This document shows positions 1 through 7,839 of a DNA stretch of 15,302 nt, in pieces (position 1 is the first letter of the stretch; every line of letters starts with the position of its first letter). The position numbers were made by a program, and so were the translations under genes. A model generated the notes under the pieces. The model did no database searches. It saw only the letters and a list, made by a program, of their open reading frames with translations, and was not told the origin of the DNA. Source of the stretch: Porogramme epimiltina (lineage: Eukaryota; Basidiomycota; Agaricomycetes; Polyporales; Polyporaceae); contig FTLJ01000915.1 in NCBI GenBank assembly GCA_900155495.1, forward strand, positions 1 to 15,302. The letters run 5' to 3'.

Positions 1-1196
1 CGCGGGCGGGAATGGCGCAGATAGCCGAGGGCGCTGATATCACACCTCGTAGGCGGGGGCGCCCGCGCCTAGGCACGGCATGAGGCGCTGGGGGACTTGG
101 GCAGGAGGGGCGTGGACGGTATTTCCTTGGAGGGAAAGTGTTGGGAATTATTCGTGGAGCTATTCGCAGTCGGTGCGCATANNNNAGCTTCGTTAGCTTG
201 CCACACCCGGGGGGGTATGGCAAGATAAGAAAGCTTGATTATTGTGATGATCAGGTGCGCGCACCCTGGCGCAGACGGCAGCGCAGAGCTGATCTCGCAG
301 GAACCGTGCTCTCACGTGCGTGCGAACGGCCTTCGTGTCGGACGCTGTCAGGGCCCGGTGCCGCGGCCGCGTCCGCGCCCAAATCATGCGCGGAAAACAC
401 GCCCGCGCGTCCGCATCTCCACCAGCACTCGAGTCGTGCTACTAACGTAGCGGCACGCCAGGCCAGGGGCGCGGCTATTGCGTCAGAGGCTGCCGCGTGA
501 TGATTAGGGGTGGCCGCCACCGCCCCGAACATCTCCGTCCGGAGCGCGGCCTGCTCGCTGCACGTCGGTGGTGGCAGGAGCTAGGCGGATTCGAGTGTGG
601 CTAATGTACGTGTGCACCGCGCACGCAGCGCCGCCCGCGCGCGAGCCGGGCCGAACTTCGTCTCGGTCGCGATGTCTCACTCGCTCGTACTTAGCGGGGT
701 GACGACGGACGCCGGGGGGGTGGAGCCGGAGTGCCATGGTTGCCTCATTAATCACTGCGTCGCGAGCCGACGCGCGCCCGCCAACACCCTCCGCGTTAGA
801 GGGTGCGTGCTAGCATACGCACTTCCACCTCCGCGGCGGAATGGCGATGGCCTCGTCGTGGCCACTTGCTCGGGGGGCTGCTTCTTCACAGGCAGGGCCC
901 GTCCGATGGAAGTCATCTGGTGGGGCGTCCCTGTGGACGTACGACGGTCTCGCCCCCTCATACGAGCCAAAAACTGCGCGCGCCCCGGGTCGGCAAAGGG
1001 TCCTCTCCTGGGCTGCCCGCACGTCCAAGGGTGCATTGTTCGGTGCATCACCGACCCAATGGCAGGCTGCGCCCGTGTGCTGATCATTGGCTCCAGCCGG
1101 AATATCTTGACGCCAAACGGGCCTCATGACACGCCCCGCCCCCCCTCCCCAGGGTCCGTTCGGGCGCACCAATCTACTTACGCCAAATGACAAGGT
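1..1196. other. Intergenic stretch with assembly gap, no supported gene
   Basis: This GC-rich stretch has several overlapping open frames on both strands. None shows a recognisable motif, a consistent exon structure or a believable composition; their translations are rich in Arg, Ala, Pro and Cys, as expected from random GC-rich DNA. Four N bases at 182-185 mark a gap or ambiguous read, so any frame crossing it is unreliable. The right end carries the 3' flank of the glutamine synthetase-like gene; I see no AATAAA-type signal there. Confidence 0.6.
182..185. other. Run of four N (assembly gap or ambiguity)
   Basis: The sequence shows four undetermined bases at this point. The true number of missing bases cannot be known from the window. 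Confidence 0.99.
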
Positions 1197-2971
1197 TCAG
1201 TAATATTCAATCAGCTTGCGCACGGTCTCCTTCTCGTCGTTTCCTTGCATGAAGCGCTCGAGCGTCTGGGGACGGGCACGCCGGTCAGCACAACAACCCT
1301 CTCTCGCGCCGCGAGCCGCACGCGCACCACTCACCTCGTTGACACCCAGGTAGCCGTCCACAAACTCCTCCCCCAGCATCCGCCGCATCACCGCATCCCC
1401 CTTGAGCGCCTCGCGCGCCTCCGCGATCGTCCCAGGCAGCCTGACCGCGTCCGCAAGCCCGAGCGCGCGCCGCTCCGCCTCGCTCATCTCCACGACCGCC
1501 TTGCTGCAGTCTCCCACGGTCAGCGGCGCGTCGTCCAGGATCCCGCTGAGCCCGCCCGCGAGGAGCGCGGCGACGGCGAGGTGCGGCGCGGCGGTCGCGT
1601 CGACGCACTTGGCCTCAAAGTGCACGTGGCCGCGCGGCCCGCACGCGCGCAGCGGCGCCTCGCGGTTGTACGTGCCCCACGCGGCGTACGTGCCCCCGGA
1701 CCAGATGCCGTCGCACACGCGCGCGTACGAGGCCGCGGTGGGCAGCGTGAGCGCGCAGACGGCGCGCAGGTGCGCGAGCGCGCCCTGCACGAAGGAGCGC
1801 TCCGTCGGCGTGAGCGCGGGCGCGAGCGCTTCGTCGGACGCGCGCTGGGTCGTGCGCCCGCCGTGCACGGAGATGTGCGTGTGCGCGCCGCTCCCGGCTG
1901 CGAGATGGGTGAGCGGCGGCTCCGGGAGAAAGGGGGGGGCGAGTGGGGGGCGGCTCACCGGAATCCGAGTGGAGGCGCGGGGAGAAGGTCGCTTTGAGGC
2001 CGTGCTTGTTCGCGATGTTGTAGATCGTCTCCCGGGTGAACACGAGCGCGTCCGCCGCTTCGAGGGGAGGAAGAGGGCCGGTGATCACTTCATACTGTAT
2101 CGAAGTCGAAGTCACGGTCAGTGGCGTAACCCCCTATCGGGTCGCCCGATGGCGCACACAGATATCGACACGGACCTGGCCAGGAGCCGCCTCTGCGTGG
2201 TACATCTGCAGCTCTATGCCCGCCCCGATCAGGCACTCCGCGATCTCCTCGAGGACCCGCGCCTCGGTGCTCCCCGTGCGCGTCTTGGCGGCGCACGACC
2301 AGTCCGCGTAGTTCACGAACACGGGCTCCGGCCGCGTCGCGCTGAGCAGGATGAACTCGGACTCGACGCCGACGAGGAACGACACGCCCGCCTTATCGTG
2401 CGCCTCCCTGCCCCAGCAAGCACGTCCCGGCGTCGGAGCCGCCGCAGCGCATCGTCGCGATAGGTTGTAGGAGAAGGCATCGATGAGCGAGCGCGTTTAT
2501 CGACACGCACCCCGGAGGCGCGCGCGCCCAGACGTACCTGGTGAGCCGCTGCAGCAGCGTGCGCGGGCACAGCGGGGCGGGGACGACCTCGCCCGCGGGC
2601 CCCAGGGGCTTCTCCTGGAACCAGCCCATGACGGACGCGTGGCCGGGCGCGTACGTGCACACGCGCCAGCTCGCGAGGTCGGGCACGTACAGGTGCTCGC
2701 CGAGCGCGCCGAACCCGGGCGCGGTCAGCAGCCCGACGAGGCCCAGCGCGACCTTGCCGAGCCCGACGCCCGCGCGCGACGCGGGGTTGGCGAAGAGCGT
2801 CCGGAAGTGGCTGCTGGGGAGCACGCGGAAGCGCACGGTGTTGATCAGGTCGATCCACTGGACGCGGACGAATTTGATGTCCGGGGTGAGCAGTTCGTCT
2901 AACGATTTCGGAGGGGGTGGAGAGATCGTGTCGGGGGTGTATAAAACACCGTAATTCTCTGTAGTAGCCAT
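1197..2971 (-). CDS. Glutamine synthetase-fold ligase (class I-like, 5 exons, 477 aa)
   Basis: Exons on the minus strand: 2971-2538, 2407-2176, 2094-1959, 1897-1335, 1265-1197; introns are 130, 81, 61 and 69 bp, all GT-AG, and all phases join. Residues 35-55 carry the N-terminal beta-grasp signature (VRVQWIDLINTVRFRVLP). The catalytic barrel shows VGVESEF (E160, E162 likely metal ligands), HAEAAPGQYEV (E217, E224), SGAHTHIS (H273), NREAPLR (345-351, glutamate/ATP-site arginines) and HFEAKCVDATAAPHL (E362). These match the GS catalytic domain, which joins an amine to a gamma-glutamyl phosphate using ATP. The length and the SGAH and PGQ motifs resemble class I/FluG-like GS rather than the roughly 355-aa eukaryotic housekeeping type II enzyme, so the amine acceptor may not be ammonia. 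A gamma-glutamyl-amine ligase is possible; the true substrate is unknown. No targeting peptide is evident, suggesting a cytosolic enzyme. Confidence 0.92.
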
Positions 2972-3041
2972 GATTGTGCTAGGTGACAGCGATGATGATC
3001 GAGAGGAGTCTTGAGAGCGCGAGCTGCGGTGGGGATCCCTA

Positions 3042-3051
3042 GAGATTTATG
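3042..3051 (-). promoter_or_regulatory. Possible TATA-like box of the GS-like gene
   Basis: On the minus strand CATAAATCTC lies about 75 bp upstream of the GS-like start codon, in a position where a TATA element and the start of transcription could fit. The assignment rests only on position and AT content in a GC-rich region. Confidence 0.3.
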
Positions 3052-3138
3052 CTGGCCAAACGACGCCGACGTGGGTAAAGGTGTTATTCCGGAGATTATC
3101 TGTCAAGCTGCGGCTTACTTATGGACGCTCCTCTCAAA

Positions 3139-3354
3139 TCAAAGATTCTGAAGAATCGAAGCAATGCCGTATAAACAGGCAATCTGCGCTATCTTTGCTT
3201 CTTTGACGCCGATTTGAGAATATAACGCTGCGATCAGTACACAGAAGCTGAGAGAACAGATGCTATGATACCTAATAGCCTTCGTGTGGCCGATATAAAA
3301 TGGGAGAGCTCCAACGGCGTAGATGAGGTTGTCAGAGATAAAGGCGGAGGGCAA
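3139..3354 (-). CDS. Small hydrophobic hypothetical reading frame (doubtful)
   Basis: The frame encodes about 71 residues with two hydrophobic stretches, around LIYAVGALPFYIG and ICSLSFCVLIAALY, and a further amphipathic end. Its composition is less Arg/Pro-rich than the random frames of this region. The only start for the stated span is TTG and no ATG lies upstream in frame before a stop, so it would need an upstream exon or be a remnant. It ends 168 bp upstream of the GS-like start codon on the same strand and may simply sit in that gene's promoter. No family recognised. Confidence 0.2.
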   Translation of the reverse strand: MPSAFISDNLIYAVGALPFYIGHTKAIRYHSICSLSFCVLIAALYSQIGVKEAKIAQIACLYGIASILQNL

Positions 3355-3370
3355 TATCGCGTCTATCGAG

Positions 3371-3378
3371 TGACGTCA
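3371..3378. promoter_or_regulatory. CRE-type palindrome TGACGTCA
   Basis: A perfect 8-bp palindrome of the type bound by CREB/ATF-family bZIP factors in fungi lies 400 bp upstream of the GS-like start codon. Its role is inferred from motif identity only; a single 8-mer can occur by chance. Confidence 0.4.
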
Positions 3379-4890
3379 CGCCGACCCTCGGGTGGTTCCC
3401 GTTGTTGCTATCTCCGTTCAAACCTGTTATAAGGCGTGTATGACCCTGCTTATATTCACCATCGTCAACTTGTTGAACAGCCTAATAAATAGTACTGCGA
3501 GCGGACCTATGCGGTCTTGGTGTGAACCGCATATGACGTGGAAGTGGTTCTGGCGCAAAGTATGTCAGTGGTTGGTTGATTCCTCTGTGGTGGCGTCAGC
3601 GTTTGCCAGGCCTGCCCTGAAGACTCAAGGCACCATCCCTCTTACACTGCCAGCGCTTTGATTACTATATCCTCTGTCCTCCCCTCGCGTTCCGAACAAC
3701 TCCGGAGGGCAGGGAGATGCTTTCCTCGATCCTGATGAAGAGATTCGGGGTTTCCTCAAGCTCTCGGAGGCATTACATAACCCGCAATGCGCCTTCTGAG
3801 AGGCCAGCAGAACTATTGCCACAAGAAGTGAAAAGTAAGTTGAGGCTACCTCGTGCACACTTGGCGACGCCTCATGGCCTGAGCAATGACGTACTGACGA
3901 TCCCGAGCATAGCTGTCACATCGGAAACACCACAATGGCATTCTGGTAGGGGGTGCGAAGAGCTTCAAGAACGCGATGCCTTCGCGTACTTTGCTCCCGT
4001 GTATTTAAACCCGCGACGCTTCGGGGAACGTCGCAAATAATAGCACCCATTAAACTTTATAAACGATGAGTTGACAATAAGTTCAATCAACCCACATTCC
4101 TATTACGGATTGGGAGAAGAACTCACGAGACCTCGTGCTGGGGCTTGTCGACAAGCAGAGGGGTTTGTGCCGAACCTAGGCTTGTCGAGTCCTTCCGTAT
4201 ACATGGGCACACCCTCTTCGGAGAATGAGGTTTCCAGAGGTGCAGGGAGATCGGCTGCAGTGGGGATATTCTGTGTATAGTCAAGGGCTCATCATTGTGG
4301 GCAGCGACGTGGGTAAAAGAACACACCTCCATTGGCTGGGGTGTCAAGATTGCGACACTTCCGATGACACGGTCAATGAGTTCGGGTTCGACGTCTCGCT
4401 TAGGGGACGAGGGCTGTTAAGGAGGGGGTTCGGGATGTAGAGAGCCGAACAGACGGAAACTCGGCCGGTCAGCGGCGGTCGCGTGTAGATCAATACATGA
4501 TGTAGTAGACATCTACCTACGTTTGAAAGGTTGTCGAGGATCAGTCAGGATCAGTTTTTGCCGTTTATCGTAGCAAGGAGTGGATGCCTTCTCTGATGAC
4601 CAAAAACACGATCCATGAGGTGAACCCTCACGGAGAACATTTGCCGAGCATCTAATGCACGCATGGTCAGCGGGGCGGGGTCCACAAAGTTGCATGTCAT
4701 AGAGACGTGTACATACCGAAACCAACCGGACGGAAGCAGTCGCTGTCTTGAGAAAGAAGGTGGTCGGCTGTCTTAAGGTTGCACGCGGTGTCGACTGAAC
4801 ATGCGGCACAACACAGTACACGATGCCATTGCGAAAGCGAGGAAAGCACATATCCGTGAAGTAAGAAGACCGACACCACCTGGACAAACG

Positions 4891-6703
4891 TTAGCGCTCT
4901 CCCTTCTTGGGCTTCTTGTCCTTCTTCCGCTTGCGCTCTCTATCTCCCGATCCCTCCCCATCTCCGTCCGCTTCTCCCCCCGCTCGGGCTTTTTCCTGCG
5001 CCTCAGCCTCCTTCCGCCGACGCTTCTCCTCCTTCCTTCGCTTGCGTTCAGTCTCCGCATCGTCCGCGATCCGCGCCTGCTCACTCGATCCTGCGCCCTC
5101 TGCGTTTTCGACAGCCTCGGGCACGTCAGCCACCGCGTCGGCCTTGCTCTTGCCCTTTTCCTTCTTGCTCTTCTTCTTCTCCTTCTCTTTCTCCTTCTTA
5201 CCCTCCCTGTCCTTTTTACTCTTAACCTTCGCCGGTCCAGGTCTCTCCACGTCCGCGTCGGCATCCTCGGTTACTTCCTCGCCCCGCGTCGCCGCCACCG
5301 GAGGTTCCGTCACCACGGTGTTCGAGACCGCCGCCGGGGCAAACATCGCCGCGAACTGCGCACGCACGCCCCCGGCCCCGCTTCCGATCCCACCCAACCC
5401 CCGGCGCTCTCCCGCCACCTCGGTTTCCTCGGTCTCGGGTGTAGTAGCGGCTGCAGCGGCCTCGACGCGAAGCCTCGATGCGCCCAGCCCCACGCGGGGC
5501 CGCTCGTCGTAATCGTCAGGTGTAGAGGGTGTGGGCGCGGAGGTGGAGGTGGAGGAAGACGCAAAGACACGCGCGTTGGTTTTTGCGGCGAGCTTTTCCT
5601 TGAAGTAGTCCATGACGCTTTTACTTGACACATTCAGCTCCTGCAGCTTGAGCTCTTCCGCGGGCGTGGCGCTACCAGAGTCGCCACTTGACGCGCTCGT
5701 GCTCGGCCCGGGTTCGAAGGGGGTCGAGGGGTATGGTGTGGGGGCGGAAGAGGGGCCGGATGAAGCCGTAGGAGTGGTAGACTCTGAGATGCCGAGGATC
5801 TCGGCGATAGCAGAGGCGGATTTGGACGCGAGGTTTTTGGACGCCATATGTCTGCCACGGAAGGCAGCTCGGGGGCTGTCAGAGTAACTATGAGCTTCTA
5901 TAGGGAAAGACAAAAAATAGACCAGAGGAAACTTACTGCTTAGCGGGTGCGGGAGTAGAAGAGGCAGGTGTCGTAACCGGCGTAGAAGATGGTGTGGCCG
6001 AAACCTCCACGGTCGGTAATGAGGCACTAGACTCGTCTGCGTCCCGCCTCTTCTTTTTCTTTTCCTTCTTACTACTGCGCTCGCAGTCAGAGTCTTGGTC
6101 CTCGGTCTTACTTTTCTTGCGCTTTTTCTTCCTCTCTCCGTCGTCGTCCTCAGTACCCTTCTTCCGCTTCTTCTTCTCTTTCTTCGCCTTACCAACCTCT
6201 GACGCCTCTGCACTGCTCCCTTCCTCCGCGTCGTCTTGGACCATCTCCTCGCCAACATCCTCCTCCCCAGGCGTTTGCGCGCTCGGCCGCACAAACCCGT
6301 CGATCTTCATCGGGACGTCTCCCCCCGCCTCCCCGTCGTCTCCGTTCGCGGCGTTCAGCCGGCGTAGTAGGTTCTCAAAGTCCTTGTTCTGCTTCCATGC
6401 AAGGCCCTCCGCGCTGTTCTTGTGGTCCGCGCCGATGCCGAGCATGTCGAGCTTCTGGTGGACGCTGAGCGCGGACGTGCGCCCCTCGCCAGACACGCCG
6501 AGCCCGCGCGAGGGGTCCCAGCCGAGCTTGGCAAGGTATGCCGCGCCGAATTTACTCGCATCTGTGTACGCACGGGAGGTGAATGGAATGAGCACTGAGG
6601 AGAATGCGGGGAAGAAATGGGGTGCAAGCGTACCGTTCGCCCAGGCTAGGTTGCGCGGATCGTTTGGGATGCGCTGTTTTGTTTTCCGACCGGAGAGACC
6701 CAT
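4891..6703 (-). CDS. PXR1: PXR1/PinX1-type G-patch ribosome biogenesis protein (3 exons, 559 aa)
   Basis: Exons on the minus strand: 6703-6634, 6561-5937, 5875-4891; introns are 72 and 61 bp. The start MGLSGRKTKQRIPNDPRNLAW is the diagnostic N-terminus of the PXR1/PinX1 family. The G-patch follows at about residues 24-70 (KFGAAYLAKLGWDPSRGLG, then a LGIGADHKN segment), and WKQNKDFENLLRRLN at about 83-97 is the next conserved block. A second conserved block, PRAAFRGRHMASKNLASK continuing to AEILGI, begins at residue 233. Both halves carry long Lys/Glu-rich, low-complexity tracts likely to be nucleolar localisation signals. Family members act in the nucleolus in pre-rRNA and snoRNA maturation, stimulate the helicase Prp43 through the G-patch, and in animals and yeast restrain telomerase. 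At 559 aa it is about twice the length of yeast Pxr1, mainly through disordered Ser/Thr/Pro and charged insertions. Confidence 0.93.
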
Positions 6704-6800
6704 AGATACTAGAAGAAAGGGGAGGCGAGGTGAACAGCGAAGCGGGCCCCGATGGACGGTGAATAAGAGCTACAGACGATTTTGCGAAGTCTATCGCAGT

Positions 6801-6855
6801 GTGACACGAAATTGTGAGTGACGTGATGTCACGTGATAAGTGACGCTAGTGTCAC
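6801..6855. repeat. 7-bp inverted repeat flanking the promoter motif cluster
   Basis: GTGACAC at 6801-6807 and GTGTCAC at 6849-6855 are exact reverse complements and enclose the CACGTG/TGACG cluster. The arms are short, so this may be chance, but they contain further TGAC half-sites. Confidence 0.4.
6819..6846. promoter_or_regulatory. Cluster of TGACGTGA, TGATGTCA and TCACGTGA sites
   Basis: The sequence shows TGACGTGA at 6819-6826, TGATGTCA at 6824-6831, the perfect palindrome TCACGTGA at 6829-6836 and another TGACG at 6841-6845. TGACG half-sites are bZIP targets, and GTCACGTGA matches the known Cbf1-type bHLH site. The cluster lies about 115-145 bp upstream of the G-patch gene start, so control of that gene is the simplest reading; effects on the cupin gene about 500 bp away are possible. 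Confidence 0.55.
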
Positions 6856-7342
6856 CCTCCCAGCAAGCGCCAGCATACAGCGCAGCGTCGAGGAGGACCT
6901 CTTGTTGAGCGACTACGCCTCCCCGAATCTTCTTCGAGACCCTTGGCCGTATTCGTCAGGCAGTTTTGTTTGTCATACGCCTAACACCTGCTTCAAAATA
7001 ACCCTTCCTTCGCGTTCTCATCCAAGACGTGAGCTCCCGAAAGGAAGTCAAACTTGATGTTTTGGATGAAGCCAATCTCCTCGAGGCAAGTAGGGAAAAG
7101 ATGGTATATGCACGTCTCGCCAGCAAAACACATGCTTGCTCGACTGGGTGCAGTTGAGGCGACCCATTGAGCATACGATACACACGGCAGCTCCCACACT
7201 CCCAAGCCACCCCTCGAGGCCTCACGGAGTGGCTCTTCCTCCCCTTCGGATTCTATTGAACTGTCGATAACGCGCTCACATTCTCTCCACTCCTCTCACC
7301 ACCCCGCAACTGGACCACCACCGGCGCCACGCACAGACAACT

Positions 7343-7839
7343 ATGACATCCTCAGGTTCACGTCAAGACTCGGAACAGCAAGTGCGCTCGTGGGGGTTTT
7401 CGACAGTCTATACGTGGACCGACCGACCGTGAGTGCCTTATCCCTCTCGCGGCCGCCCGACCCAACCGTTGTCCCACACCCGCCGCCGCGTCCATCGCGA
7501 ATCATGCCTTCCCCCGGTTGTCCCCCCGGGATCATGTGTTCGCGCATGTCCACGCGTCTTACGAGCCCTCGGCCCCCCTCTCCGGAGTGTATGTCTGCCC
7601 CGACGTCTGCACCCGCTCACTCGCATCTCTCTCGCAGGCACGCGCACTACCCCCCGCACAGGCACGGGGGCCTCACGACGCACCTCATCCTCTCCGGGAG
7701 TTTTACGGTGTGTTACCCGGAGGACGACCGGGAGAAGAGGGAGGTCTTCGGGCCTGGAGCGCGCATCGACGTCCCCGCGGGCAAGGTGCACGAAGTGTGG
7801 ATGGGCGAGGAGGGGTGCACGTACGTTATAGGGGAGTGA
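7343..7839 (+). CDS. Small single-domain cupin (2 exons, 95 aa)
   Basis: Exons 7343-7428 and 7638-7839, joined by a 209-bp GT-AG intron (GTGAGT donor, CTCTCTCGCAG acceptor) in phase 2. Cupin motif 1 is PHAHYPPHRHGGLTTHLILSG (about 29-49), with His ligands at H36 and H38 and H44 where the classical Glu would be. Cupin motif 2 is GARIDVPAGKVHEVW, which fits G-x5-P-x-G-x2-H exactly and supplies the remaining His. The protein ends soon after with a GCTYVIGE strand. The fold is a small beta-barrel that usually binds one metal ion; members include dioxygenases, isomerases and storage or regulatory proteins, and the substrate cannot be told here. The ATG is the first in-frame start after a C/T-rich leader. 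No signal peptide is visible. The intron is clearly longer than most in this window. Confidence 0.85.

Larger units (their letters stand above)
3052..4890. other. Spacer between GS-like gene start and G-patch gene end
   Basis: This region appears less GC-rich than the genes and contains only short frames. The left part is the upstream region of the GS-like gene and the right end is the 3' flank of the G-patch gene. A GTAAGT donor-like site at 3835-3840 follows a short protein-like segment (about 3665-3790, plus) that is broken by a stop, which could be a decayed gene or chance. I found no terminal repeats, reverse transcriptase or transposase motif. A short direct repeat (GGATCAGT twice) lies near 4538-4557. 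Confidence 0.5.
6704..7342. promoter_or_regulatory. Divergent promoter region between G-patch and cupin genes
   Basis: The start codons of the two neighbouring genes face away from each other across about 640 bp. The part near the G-patch gene holds a cluster of bZIP/bHLH-like sites (listed separately). The part before the cupin gene, about 7265-7340, is rich in C and T on the plus strand (CTCTCCACTCCTCTCACC), typical of fungal leader regions. No further gene is supported inside. Confidence 0.6.

Noticed and set aside
498..510. TGATGA sequence resembling a C box, and one TTAGGG
   Set aside because: No paired D box with terminal stem for a snoRNA was seen, and a single TTAGGG is not a telomeric array.
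597..1190. 197-codon open frame on the plus strand next to the GS-like gene
   Set aside because: Several overlapping frames on both strands have equal standing, and the translation has no recognisable feature.
1402..2463. 353-codon open frame on the plus strand
   Set aside because: It is the antisense shadow of the GS-like exons, whose minus-strand reading has full catalytic motifs.
3660..4040. Possible transposon or decayed gene between the GS-like and G-patch genes
   Set aside because: Short protein-like pieces are broken by stops, and I found no terminal repeats, target-site duplications or transposase/reverse transcriptase motifs.
4801..5628. 275-codon Leu/Ser/Phe-rich frame on the plus strand resembling a membrane protein
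   Set aside because: It is the complement of the Lys/Glu-rich C-terminus of the G-patch protein; Lys codons read backwards give Leu and Phe.
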